DNA of 64,000 nt from assembly GCA_037178625.1 (NCBI GenBank), contig CM074132.1, positions 2,232,001 to 2,296,000 on the forward strand, written 5' to 3'. The translations under genes and the position numbers were made by a program. Origin of the DNA: Skeletonema tropicum. Lineage: Eukaryota > Bacillariophyta > Thalassiosirophyceae > Thalassiosirales > Thalassiosiraceae. This document shows, in pieces, positions 1-11,050 of this stretch. The notes under the pieces are model-generated. The model saw only the letters and a list, made by a program, of their open reading frames with translations. It searched no databases and was not told the origin of the DNA. Numbering within the stretch: position 1 is the first letter of the stretch; each line of letters begins with the position of its first letter.

Positions 1-241
1 TATCTAGCGAAAGTACCTTCGTACGTGTCCGTACCCCTTGTCCGTAACATATTGTTCGTATCTGTCCAGCTTTGGCCGGTTTTGTCCGTCCACGTCCGCA
101 TCTCACCGCATTACGCATTCCGCATTCGTCATCATCGCCACCATGGTGACACTTCCTCCTGCTTCCTCTCCTATTCGCAGAGTATGTAGCTGGCCCTGCA
201 GCTGAGGCATTATCATACTTGCTGTCGTCACCAACCAAAAT
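1..241. other. Upstream region of the AAA ATPase gene
   Basis: No gene is supported here. The first part repeats a TGTCCGT-like word (for example near 24-33, 40-45 and 84-90), which may be a degenerate short repeat. The segment would hold the promoter of the gene starting at 242, but I see no recognisable core promoter element. Confidence 0.4.
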
Positions 242-2470
242 ATGATTCGTGCTGTCATATTACTTGCAGCGGTTGCCCTCCTCTTGTCACCTGCCTGTGG
301 CTTTTCACAATCAACATTGTCACCGCGTTCAAACCGACACATTTTCAACTCTCACTTGCTATCCGTCGCCACGCCAATAGAATCTGATGAGCAAGTGAAT
401 AACATTTTACAAAGTAATAGTGATGAAGATGATCCATTCACCCTTCTATCCACACTTGCTGCCACGACACTACTACAGAGTGATCGTCGGCGCGATGCAA
501 TTGGGCAAGATGCAGGAGCACAAGCATCATCGGCAACCAACTGGATAGATGAAGGGGGTGCATTTGCCTTTCGGAAAGCTTTAGATAAAGTAATTTTACA
601 GCTCCCCGGAGAAGAGCAGCAGCAGCGAAATAACAATAGGCAGAACCAAGATGAGGCAATTGCGTGGTTACGATGGATGAGATCAGTTCCAAGTCCCATT
701 GTTGTTGATCTTTCGTTAGAAGCACGTATTGCAGCAAATGCAACCGTTTCAGATGAATTCCTGCTCCTGCTTAATGCTGGTGGTGATGCCCCAGAGACAT
801 CTTCTACATCATCTCTTTCTACAAATAAGATGCAACAACTTCGACGAGACTTTTTGAACAGATTGGAATGCAAAATCATTCTACTTCCATCCGGGCAGGG
901 AATGAATGGCGGACTGTTTGAGCCAGCTGGTTCATTGATATTTGGTCGTCTATTATATGGTGGTGCAACTCGTTATCGTCTCCTTCCCTCTAGCAGTGGT
1001 AATAGCAATTCAACATCGATGAAGCCAGCAAGAAGGGCTGGAGAGCGGACAGAACGAAAGACTTCGGCATCACAGCAAATTCCATCGTGGGTTCAGTATG
1101 GAGGCACTGAGCGTCGATATGATGGGGTAGATATGGGTCCTGCGATGATTATTGAGTGGACACTCATGCCAAAAATTACTGGATTGCAGGTTGATCAAAC
1201 AGTAAGTAGTGGGTCTGAAAGAAAAGGAGATATGATACTTCGAAAGCTAGCTTGGAAACCTCAAAATATGTTCAACTTTTTTGACGACAACGAACAACCA
1301 GAAACAAAAGCAAAGGAGCCAGAAACGAACTTTGCTGGTGCCTTATCTCTTTCGGGAGGTGATAGAAATGAGGCGTTTACATCTGGCTTTCAACAGAGGG
1401 TTGGTGGCCTTGGTAAACAGATTGATGCCATTGTCAGACGAGTGCTGGATGGGCGTGTGATTAGACCAGCAGAAATGGATGAAAATGGCAATCTGCTCAG
1501 TTATAAAGAGGCCAAACAACAAACGAATGGCGAAGGAGATGAGCTGGGTTACTTGGACAATGCATCAAAGCAGCTTTCTCTTGCTGCGCTTGAAGCAGAA
1601 GAGTTGTCTCTGCTGGGATTGACTCCAGTGCGAGGCTTGTTACTGTATGGGCCACCCGGTTGCGGCAAAACAGCATTGGCTAGAGAGATTGCAGTTGCAT
1701 TATGTGCGAGACGTCCCAAGATTGTTTCTGCGCCGGAATTATTAGATCGATGGGTGGGAGGATCTGAGAAGTTAGTCCGTGAGCTATTTTCTGATGCCGA
1801 AGCCGAGCTTGCTGCTTGTGGAGGAGATTCTACTCGGTCTGCATTACATGTGATCGTTATAGATGAGATTGACGCGGTGTTTCGAAAGAGAACGAGTGCA
1901 GAGGATTCTGGTGAGGCAACAAGAAGCTCCACTGTCAATCAAATTTTAGCGAAATTGGATGGAGTGGAAGCTATACCAAATGTTTTATTGATTGGAATGA
2001 CAAATCGAAGGGAGCTTTTGGATGATGCATTATTGAGACCTGGACGTTTAGAGGTCCAAATAGAGATACCGCTGCCAGACAAGTTAGCAAGAAGAGAGAT
2101 TCTTCGTATTCATTTCGGTGCACTGAGGGAGAGGGGCCGTCTTAGTCAACCTCTTTGTCAAGCAATAGATGGCCCGGCTTCTCGCAGCATGGACGCCGAT
2201 GAAATCGAGTCATCAGAGAAACGTGGGAGGAAACGTAGAAAACTGAAGAATGCTACATGCAATTTCATAGACTACCTGTCATCTGCCTCTGCGAAGAATG
2301 TCGACCTTGCTGATGAAACACGAGGATTTTCTGGTGCTGATATTGAAGGCTTGGTGAGGTGTGCAGGAAGTATTGCTCTCTCCAGAGCCCGACGAGATGG
2401 TGGAGGGGTGGAATCGCTGCTCATAACTCTCGATGATGTTAAACAAGCATTGCTTGAAGTAAAAGTCTGA
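242..2470 (+). CDS. NSF D1-like AAA+ ATPase with plastid-type presequence
   Basis: Single-exon gene, 742 residues. The C-terminal half is one AAA+ module: Walker A GPPGCGKT at residues 470-477, Walker B VIVIDEID at 537-544, and a second region of homology from TNRRELLDD at 587 to the arginine fingers in LLRPGR (597-602). The sequence around these motifs ([38 protein letters not shown]) resembles the D1 domain of NSF/Sec18, the ATPase that dismantles SNARE complexes. Unlike NSF there is only one AAA domain. Residues 1-21 form a hydrophobic signal peptide ending ACGF|SQS, which fits the heterokont plastid-import cleavage motif. I therefore infer a plastid-compartment protein, not the cytosolic vesicle factor. 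Residues 22-400 are low in recognisable domains. An NSF-like class is well supported; the plastid location is inference. Confidence 0.85.
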   Translation: MIRAVILLAAVALLLSPACGFSQSTLSPRSNRHIFNSHLLSVATPIESDEQVNNILQSNSDEDDPFTLLSTLAATTLLQSDRRRDAIGQDAGAQASSATNWIDEGGAFAFRKALDKVILQLPGEEQQQRNNNRQNQDEAIAWLRWMRSVPSPIVVDLSLEARIAANATVSDEFLLLLNAGGDAPETSSTSSLSTNKMQQLRRDFLNRLECKIILLPSGQGMNGGLFEPAGSLIFGRLLYGGATRYRLLPSSSGNSNSTSMKPARRAGERTERKTSASQQIPSWVQYGGTERRYDGVDMGPAMIIEWTLMPKITGLQVDQTVSSGSERKGDMILRKLAWKPQNMFNFFDDNEQPETKAKEPETNFAGALSLSGGDRNEAFTSGFQQRVGGLGKQIDAIVRRVLDGRVIRPAEMDENGNLLSYKEAKQQTNGEGDELGYLDNASKQLSLAALEAEELSLLGLTPVRGLLLYGPPGCGKTALAREIAVALCARRPKIVSAPELLDRWVGGSEKLVRELFSDAEAELAACGGDSTRSALHVIVIDEIDAVFRKRTSAEDSGEATRSSTVNQILAKLDGVEAIPNVLLIGMTNRRELLDDALLRPGRLEVQIEIPLPDKLARREILRIHFGALRERGRLSQPLCQAIDGPASRSMDADEIESSEKRGRKRRKLKNATCNFIDYLSSASAKNVDLADETRGFSGADIEGLVRCAGSIALSRARRDGGGVESLLITLDDVKQALLEVKV

Positions 2471-2745
2471 CGTTCCGAAAAGAAGTTGCAAGAGATTGAA
2501 GTGTAAAAATATTATTCCAAAGGGATTGGACATGCCCTTCCTTCACTCCACATATTATTTAAATAGGTAACTCCATCATATATCCAAGTAACATCTCTAA
2601 TATTATTTAAGACAAATATTGATTGTATTTAGGTAAGAGACTCCAACGATTGACGAACCAATGACAAAAATGGCATGAGAACAACACCCACACGGTTTCT
2701 CTCTAGAGAAAAGGAGAAAGTTTAGATTTCCTAGCAGCACAAGAT
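2471..2745. other. Short intergenic region between convergent genes
   Basis: AT-rich spacer between the 3' ends of the AAA gene (+) and the secreted-protein gene (-). It presumably holds both polyadenylation regions. No other signal was recognised. Confidence 0.4.
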
Positions 2746-3486
2746 TCACATGACGTAGTTGAATAAAGTGTAAGCAACCATGACGGGGAGAGAAACACTT
2801 GCAGCAATACTTCCACTGGTAGGAGCGGTGGTGGGAGTAGGAACGGCCTCAGTTGCTGTAGTGGTAGTCTCTACAGGCTCCACCACAGCAGGCACAGTAG
2901 CCACCGTGGTAGTACTGGGCCCCCCTCCATCAATAGAAGTTCCGTTTACCGCTTCTGCAGCAAGAGCAGCGGCCAAGCAGGTGTTGACCTCGGTGGCAGT
3001 TGTGGTCTCACTGGGGCAACAGTTAGCAAAGATGGCGTCGGTGCTCGTGTAGAGGTCAGGCACCATCATGGCAATTTGGGCCGAGAGTGCAGTGTCTGCC
3101 TTCATCGTCTCTTGTGCACCCATTGCTTCGCCACAAGTGCATGGCTCTAGCATAGATTTAGTTCCTAAATCAATGCAATTCAATGCAGTGCAGGTAGCTT
3201 CAGTGGTGTCATCAGGACAACTTTATTTTATTTTAGGATGAAGAAAGTGAGGAGTGGAGTTGAATAGGCTTTTAGTAATAGTTACAAATGGAGCTCAAAC
3301 AAATTTGACAGGAACGACCTACCATACAGAGTTGACAGAGTCGATAAGCCCTGACATATCACCATCGGCGCTGATCACGATGTCGCCGCTCACCATACCG
3401 GTCATGACGCAAGTGAGGAATTCACTTTGGGCAGCCACGAAGGGCATAAATGCAGCAGAGAGAAGAAAGGAAGCCTTAAGATTCAT
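2746..3486 (-). CDS. Small secreted Cys/Thr-rich protein with GPI-like C-terminus
   Basis: Two-exon model: exon 1 3486-3323, intron 3322-3221 (102 nt, donor GTAGGT, acceptor AAAG), exon 2 3220-2746; 212 residues. The exon phases match and the junction makes a CC pair. The protein has a signal peptide ending around FVAAQ, then about 110 residues with regularly spaced cysteines (CC, TC, NC, PCTC, NCC, TC), then a Thr/Pro/Val-rich linker (TTTTATEAVPTPTTAPT), then a hydrophobic C-terminal stretch ending NYVM. This layout is typical of a surface protein that is O-glycosylated in the linker and GPI-anchored. I do not recognise the Cys domain. Function unknown; secretion is well supported, GPI anchoring is inference. 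Confidence 0.7.
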
Positions 3487-4246
3487 GATGCTGCGTGCTT
3501 GGTCTTTTTATTTTGTTGCGTGGTAAGTTGTTGATAGCTTTCTGCACGTTGACCGACGTTGCCTTGTGTTAGTTGCCGAAGTGCCAAGATCAACCAAGAT
3601 CCAGATGCAGATGATAAGATTGATAAGATACAGAAGCCCACCGTAAGATAGCCCGCGGGAGAGTCCTCTCACGGTGGCGGGCAATCATCATGGACGGGCA
3701 ACTACTGTAACAAGATCGGTAGTGTCCGGACTTTCTGTGTCCGGTTTTTTGGGCGGTCAGCTACTGTGGACGGAAAATTACCAAGGCGGGCAACCATTTA
3801 GATTGAAGATCTTCGATCTTCGCATCTTGTGGACATCTTGATTGTGTCATTTTTTTTCAGCAGCGCTGCCGCTGCTGCGCGGCGCGTGCATGTGCATTGA
3901 TCAATTTTAGCGATAACACAGCGATTATTACACAGCGGTTCACGCCTCGAGTAATTTGACCGTTAAGTTCCTTTGATTTTTGTGTTTTTTGTCACATTAT
4001 AGTACTACGATACATATACGCTAAACGTCGCAATAATGAACCGCTGTGATTTACCTTTGACACGATCGGCATGCACGATTCATTCAAGACAAGAACCCCA
4101 GAAGATGAAAGAGAGACGAGTTGCAGCCTTGCAGCAAGCTTGCATGCTATGGACACCGACATAGTAATCCAGAGCTGCTTGTTGCAAATAAGTTTGAGAA
4201 CCTTTCTGCCCTTTCCATTATTACCTTTACAACATAATCACTCATC
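3487..4246. other. Intergenic region with short inverted repeat
   Basis: Divergent promoter region between the secreted-protein gene (-) and the beta-propeller gene (+). It contains GC-rich degenerate repeats (gggcaac and gtccgg words, 3650-3800). It also has an inverted pair: ACACAGCGGTTC near 3930-3942 and GAACCGCTGTG near 4038-4048. No ORF or RNA gene was recognised. Confidence 0.5.
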
Positions 4247-7104
4247 ATGATGGAAGAATCTGCTGAAGACATTGAAAATCCACCGCCCATCGCGGTCTCG
4301 AAAACAAATCCTCACAATAATACACCAAGCAATGATCCTAACAAGAGAATCAAGATAGTGCTCCTTTCGACATTTCTTCTTATTGCGATCGTTCTCGCTA
4401 TAGCTTTGGGTGTTTCTTTTCAAGGCAATCCTTCCAACAATGTTGAAGAGGTTGGTGAAGAAGGTGAGTTGTTTACCATTACATACCAGTCGGTGGCCAC
4501 ATGTGATGAACTTTGCGCCTCTGTTCTCGATGTTGTGCCCACATTAACATCATCATTTTCCTATCTACGTCTCAGACAAAACGCCCGAATTGGACCAAAC
4601 AACGCCTACTGTTGAAGGGGCGACATATCTTGTGTCACCGGGGCCAATCCCAGCAAGAATCCGCATGGCCACACCAGCTATTGCAAATGGCTATACATCA
4701 TGTGCTGATCTAAAGGATGATATTCTTAATGCTCTCAACCATTTGGCAAACACCATTATTGTAGAGCAGTCGAGAAATGGAGGGTGGTATGAACATCATG
4801 GCTGTGGTCGCTACGACGACGAACCTGTCTTCATTTTGGAAGATTCAGTGGATGACAATTTATCTGCTGCTGCTGCTCCTCAAATGGGCAAAGTGGAAGC
4901 GGAGGCAATGGATGGCAGCGCTGCCGCTGCCTACTCCACCACAGACGTGGCAAAAGAGGACAGCTATGAAACAAATAATCAAGTTCAAGGAGTTGATGAG
5001 GCAGACTTCGTCAAGTCAGATGGAAAACATGTATTTACAGCCTATGGAGATGTGATATTTGCGTGGGATGCACAAGATGCCGAAAAAGGGCTTTCAATAA
5101 CTCGTATGCCCTACAATGATACATCCGATAAAGATTGCCCCTATTTCGAACCGATGCCGGTGGATGTTATGTGGGATGAAGATGTCGAAGATGACGTACC
5201 CTCCAGAGAACCGCTTACTGAAGAAGTAATGACCACTAATGTGGATTCGCCTGAAGCTGGAGCTACGTCAAGCTCAAGTTCAGGATCATCTGGCCGCAAT
5301 CGCAAGGCCTCGATGATCATGCCGATGCCTTGCTACAAACCCAAGCCACAAATTCTTTCCCTCCTACTGCGTGGGCCTCGTCTCACGGCGATTGTTTCGG
5401 ATGAGTCTTCGCATTATTATTCACCATTTGGGGCTGAAACTGAGACTTCCACGTTTTATGATTATCAAGAACTCACCATCAAAGTATATGATGCCGAAAA
5501 CGTACCTTTGGATGGAAGCCCTCTGATTCTACTTGGAGAAAAGAAAATCAAAGGAAACTATCATGATGCGAGATCCATTGACAATCACGGTATTGTCATT
5601 ACAACATCGCATGTGAACACAGATGGCTTGACAAGTGAGCTCTATCGCTGGAGACCGCAGTACTGCGGTATGAACAGTACTGAGTATGAAGCTTTGGCAA
5701 AAGAGACCGCTCTGAACAAGACAGAATCATTCACGGAAAAGATGATGGAAGACTTGGAGCTAGAGCTTGGTGGTAACTGTGATGGAATATTTCAGGTCGC
5801 TTCGATTCAGGCGGGCGACTCGAAAGAGGTGTATGATTCTAACCTGTTAGGTAAGTACAAAAAAGAAGGGACCAGTTTGACATTGTCCGCAAAATCGTAC
5901 CAATAACCTTCTTCTCCTTGCTCCAATGTTACTACTACCAGATCAATTTGTCCGTGTGATTGGCTTTGATATGAACATGACAACAAATCAGCTTGAGAAT
6001 GAGTTCACTACTTCATCCAGTGGAACGTTCGCGGCAGGCTGGCCTGATTCCATTTACGTCTCAGGAGGATTTGCAGGTGTTGTTAATGTTGGTCACTCCT
6101 ACAATCCATCCAAAAATAGTTGGGAAGACTCTACCTTTGTGTCGGGATTCAATATCAGTGGAGAAGTGCCCAAGCCATTTGCTTTCGCAAGAGCCCCAGG
6201 GCGACCTCTCAATAAGTTTGCCACCGATCTGTATGATAACCACCTTCGCATCGCCACTACGACAACTGATTGGACCAACACAGATAGTACAACTGTCAAC
6301 CAGATTTTTGTTTTCGAGGTCCCTTCTGAAGGTCAAGGCCGTGAGATGAAATTGGTAGGAGAGACTAAACACCTAGGGAAGAAAAACGAGCGCATTACTG
6401 CAGTTCGTTTCAAAGGCGATAGAGCGTACGTCGTAACCTTCGAACAAATTGATCCCTTTTATGTTGTTGATCTGGGGCATTCTGACCCAAAAGTCATTGG
6501 AGAGTTGGAAATCCCTGGCTTTTCTCAGTATTTACATGAATTGGAGCTTGAAGGGGATAGTTTCATGTTGGGCCTGGGGCGGCAAGATAACGGTATCAAA
6601 ATTGGTCTCTTCAACATCACTGATGAAAAGAACCCTGTTCAAAGTGCATTCCATCTTGAGAAACAGGCCTACAGTTCAGCAGGGACCGACTCCTTGGCAT
6701 TCCGGTATTTACCGATTTCACAGCTTTTGATCATTCCGAAGAGCGAGTGGACGTGGACAGCAGATGGCAACTTTGACGGTTTCGTTGTGTACAGCATCAA
6801 TGCAACTCATATCACACCTGTACACGAAAGTAAGTTGTGTCTGTGATGACTATGTTTCGTTTCATTGTTCGTCGTTGCTCACCTTTCTTTCTCAGTACAA
6901 CACGCAGATAGTCAGTCAATTTATCGCGGCTGCTGGTATAATGCCTATTTGCGACCAAGAAGTCTGGTGTTCCAGTCGAAGCTCACCACTCTTCTCTCCC
7001 ATTCGGTCTTGAGTACTGACCTTGAAACGGGAGATACATTATTTGATCTTAATTTGGATAAGGCTTTGAACAACACTGAATGTCATGGCTACTTTTATTG
7101 GTAG
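4247..7104 (+). CDS. Membrane-anchored secreted beta-propeller domain protein (Beta_propel family)
   Basis: Four exons: 4247-4463, 4576-5850, 5942-6829, 6896-7104. All introns are GT-AG (112, 91 and 66 nt) and all junctions are phase 1, giving 862 residues with a clean reading frame. Residues 34-57 form one transmembrane helix after a short acidic cytosolic N-terminus, so it is probably type II, or a signal anchor with a large lumenal/extracellular domain. The hallmark is QGVDEADFVKSDG after about residue 200, the signature of the archaeal/bacterial 'Beta_propel' domain (C-terminal beta-propeller distantly related to WD40). Downstream segments such as RITAVRFKGDRAYVVTFEQIDPFYVVDL and PGFSQYLHEL repeat the family's blade motifs. 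Function in eukaryotes is unknown; a surface binding role is a guess. Confidence 0.85.
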
Positions 7105-7401
7105 GATATTGTATCCAAGCTTCGACAAAGCTTAGAGTTATTGCGGAAATCTGACGAGCTCTAGCGTAGCTGGCGTAGCGGGCGTATGTATGTAACGTTT
7201 CTGTACGTGGGCTGTACATGGGTAGGAATCAGAGCACGAAAGCCGGGAGAAGCTTGCCCTGCCGCCGCACGCCAATTTGTATTGGTAGATCCAACAAACT
7301 TGTAGGTGATTGATTTTGTTTTGTCCAGTGTTTCTCTTACAGAAATAAATAGTAACTGGTATTGTTAGGCATAGCTACTCTCCAGCAAAATCGGTTGAGG
7401 A
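7105..7401. other. 3' intergenic region
   Basis: Spacer between convergent 3' ends. It contains an imperfect hairpin near 7117-7135 (AAGCTTCGACAAAGCTT) that could belong to the mRNA end of the upstream gene. Nothing else was seen. Confidence 0.3.
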
Positions 7402-9826
7402 TTACTTGTTTCCTTCTTCGTTGCTTGATCCGATGCTTTCATTCTCATTCCTCGCCAATACCTGCTCCAGCAATCGCTCTAAAGCAGCAACAACTTCCTT
7501 GGCGCTTGCCCTCTCCTCAGGATCAGTCTCATAGACGCGATCAAGTAACCTCACGAGTTCTCCATCAACCGTACCATTGGCATCTCGGATAGAAGCATCA
7601 ACTTCAGGCCGCTTTCCCGCTTGGATGTCCTCCTTGACGTGTCTTCCACGTTCTCCGTTGAATGGCTTTTTGCCAGTAATGATACCATATAATATGTTGC
7701 CGGCGGAATAAACGTCAAGTTTCTCTGTCAAAGGAGCCCCATTGTATTCTTCGGGTGATCGAGAGTATCCTGGGGCAGTCGGAATTTGGATTGGACAACT
7801 TTCGATAGGGATGTCAGCATTGGTTGCAAGAGTGGCATTACTTGCATCAGGATTTTGACTGTCTTTCTTCCCTAGGAAACGGCATCTATTGAAATCATTC
7901 AAGTAAACTTTTCCCGTGTCCGAATCTATCAAATACTGTTTTGCCTGAAGATCTGCGTGAACAACTGGCAACCACTCCATGTCAGTAGTGCCATCGCCTT
8001 CGTGCAAATCCATTAAACCTTGAAACACCCCTAGAGCTAACTGAACCCTACCAATTTCTGTCTCCCGTGTTGCTACCAACTCTCCATTTTCATCTTTTCC
8101 CATCCATGATTCTAACGGAGGTTTGGACTGGTAGCCATTTCGTGGATTCCACTTCTTTTTTCGTTCGTTCTCACGTGCATAAATGACATCATCCAAAGTG
8201 TGGGATATAGCCTGAGTCAGGACAGTGTTCGCACAGTACCCATATATTGGAACCAAGTGATGTGATGCTGATAAACGTTCCATCACCAAAGCATCCCGAC
8301 GATGACGTTGAAAGTTCCTCTGGTCGTACTCGTGTTCACGTTTCATTACCTTCAGCACCGCAGGTGGCATAGGCGAGATTGGAGAATCGACACTACTTGT
8401 CACTTCCCCTCGAGGATCACAAGAAAAGACATCTCTCCACAAGCCATTTGAAACAAACCCCCAAGGAAATGACGATGAAGCGCTTGAATTAGCATCTTCT
8501 GAAGATGCCGCCGCTATAGTTCGTCGTATAGAACTCTCACGAGGATCCCTCACAACATCTCGTAGATCAATCTCGTGGACCTCATTACAATTCGGGAAAT
8601 GATACGAATGCCATTTAAGAGGTGAGCATCCTTCTTTCAATCTTTCCTTTTTGGTAAAGCCCTCCTCATCTCGACTTTTCTTCTTGCGATTATTTCTACT
8701 CTTGTTATAATTTTTGTTCCTTCTTCCCCCCGGATCTTTGCGGTAACCCTCCTTATCAAAGCCATCATCATCTTCTTCGTCTTCACCTATGGCAGCTGAC
8801 CCTAATGCCTCCCTAGCCTCTTTGACACGTTCTTTGCGCAATCTTACCATTTCCTCTGGCGTTAATGTCTTAGTGTATCTGTTGGAATAATCATGAAAGT
8901 AGTCATTTGTAATGTATCCACTGGAGCCGCTGTACCTGTGGTCGTTGCCTCTATCTGCTGGTCCAAAGAATTCATTATACAGCTCTTTTGTATTGACAAC
9001 GAAGTAATCTTTAAGGTCATAGTAGAAGAAATAGTAAAATTGAGCCATCAGCCATAGGTAGAACGCCACTAATGAGTATCTGCGTGGACCTTTTCTCAGT
9101 TTTGCAACAAATGCAATTGATACAGCACTTCGATTATACCATGCGTTGCTGTTGATTTTGATGTCTCGAATGTTTCCGATGACGTTTTGAACTTCTTTTT
9201 CTGTGGAGATGATGATTGTCTCGGTCACCACCATTATCATTATTGGCATCCTTTCATTTTCATGTAGCGGGATGAGACTGAGAAATATCTGCTTCCAAAG
9301 ACTTTTTCCCACGCCGGTGTGTCAATACATTATTACTGATAAGTCCAGCGTTCCCATTGGTTCTTATAGAAATTGGAAGCACTCCTCGTTGAAATGATTG
9401 ATTGGTCGCTACTAACCTAGCGGAGGAGGAAGATGCTCCGTTTGATGAATCTGTAGTGGCAACTAATGAAGATTGTGAGTTTATAGTCTTTGCCACGTCA
9501 TTGCTATTAATTCTATCGTTGTGCACTCTCGAGCTGCTATTATTGGCATCAGATTCATCATTGCTGCCACGAGAGTGCTGTGATGATGATTCTGATGATG
9601 CTGAAGAATACAATGATTCTTCATCAGAGCCGTTAGTAGAGGCGGAAGATGACGTAAATGATTCTTCCTCGTAAGAAGAAGAAAATGATGATCCCTCGCC
9701 GCTACTCTCATAGCTCACACTATTGCTATTGCCGATAGATTCGTCATCGCTACTTTCGATAGAACTTGAATCCTCCTCCTCCCCGGCAGAAGCGCCGCTA
9801 CGGCGCCCATTTTCATTTTGCTTCAT
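7402..9826 (-). CDS. Single-pass membrane protein with divergent protein kinase domain
   Basis: Proposed two exons: 9826-9417 and 9277-7402, intron 9278-9416 (139 nt, donor GTTAGT, acceptor CTCAG), phase 2, 761 residues. Exon 1 encodes a Ser/Glu/Asp-rich acidic region. A hydrophobic helix lies near residues 204-225 (SLVAFYLWLMAQFYYFF). Basic and acidic stretches follow, then a kinase-like domain from about 440 to 745: beta-3 Lys in VLKVM (446), catalytic loop HADLQAKQ (577-584), DFN at 598-600, activation-segment SPEE, and LDVYSAGNILYGIITGKKPF. The DFG glycine is replaced by Asn and the catalytic-loop Asn by Gln, so activity is uncertain and it may be a pseudokinase. The first exon is inferred from the open frame and splice phase; without it translation would have to begin nearer 9243. 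Confidence 0.75.
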
Positions 9827-10077
9827 TTTTAAAATTTTTTTGTAGTGGACGTTGAACGTTGACTTGCTTGGGTGATAGGGTACTTAAGTAGTAAATACCC
9901 ATAAATAAATGGAGTATTATTTACCTACGTACTTGTGGAAAAGGGAAAAGGGGAAAGGGGGCGAGCGAGAAGTCGAGTCAAGTCATTTTGTCATATCCAA
10001 AGCAAAATTTCAAACTTCAAATTTTTGCTCCACGCACCAGACGCAGCCGACCAGTATGTCTCTCTCTAGAGAATAAC

Positions 10078-10917
10078 ATGAACACAACGTGTAGTAGTAA
10101 TAAACGAAGCCATATCGAATTGGAATACGCCCACCCATCATCAAGCACTAGTAGAACACCCATCATGACTTCCTCAAAGCCGAGATTAATCCACGAGTGA
10201 GTTACATGAACGCTGCGCATATATGATGCATATCACGTGGAAATTGTTCGAATCGAGACGTGCTGGTGCGCTGCGTTTGTCCAATTTTATGAAATAAAGA
10301 GATGAAATTGCATGTGTGTTTCATTCATGCTGAATAGATTACTAATAGCACGATGACTGTTCTTTCTTTTCTCCCCCCAAACAATGATTTCGTTGTGACA
10401 ACCTACCAACCTATACAAAAATTCTTCATTGCGAAGATCACTACACGACATTTCCCAGTCGATTCGTTTCCTCGTGAACGGTGTCCTCAGTCAATTCATC
10501 TTCATGACAACCTACAATCTACTCGTTAGTACATTTGAACCCATGGGATATCCAGCTAGCACAATCTACGCAGTTTTCTACACACTCTACATTCCAGTTG
10601 GTCATGCAATGGGTTCATTAATAGTTTTCGGATGGCCAGAAAAGTATTTGCCTTCACTCTTGGCCAATGCTCCTATCGGATTGACTGCCATGGCAATTGG
10701 AACGGTTCTCACTGGATTCTTGTCAAATATTGGATTTAATGCCATGGCGGATGATTGGATATCGTCTCTTACTGGCGCAGAAAAACCAGTCGAGGAGGAA
10801 GAGGGAGAGTTTTACTCATCTTTGGTGGTTATGGTTGCGACTGGAGTTTGGTGTTTTGTATTGAGTTTGTATGTCAATTCTGAAAAGAAGACAGATGTGA
10901 AAGAAAAGGAATTGTAA
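10078..10917 (+). CDS. Small polytopic membrane protein
   Basis: Two-exon model: 10078-10196 and 10437-10917, intron 10197-10436 (240 nt, GTGAGT...GAAG), phase 2, 199 residues. The N-terminus is hydrophilic (about 40 residues, Ser-rich). The main part begins IRFLVNGVLSQ and has about four hydrophobic segments (FIFMTTYNLLV; IYAVFYTLYIPVGHAMGSLIVFG; GLTAMAIGTVLTGFL; SSLVVMVATGVWCFVLSLYV), then a short charged tail. The opening RFLVNG and the four-helix size resemble GtrA-like membrane proteins, but the match is weak and I do not assign the family. Substrate and location are unknown. Confidence 0.6.
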
Positions 10918-11050
10918 AGCGAGTACGATAAGAGTGTTTTGGGATCAGACAGAATGTGTATCTGTAAAGTTGGAAGTTAGTTCTACTTAGTTTACTTAGA
11001 GTGAGAAGTGATATTCCCCAGTTTCACCCATCCCCTGAAAACACAAATGA

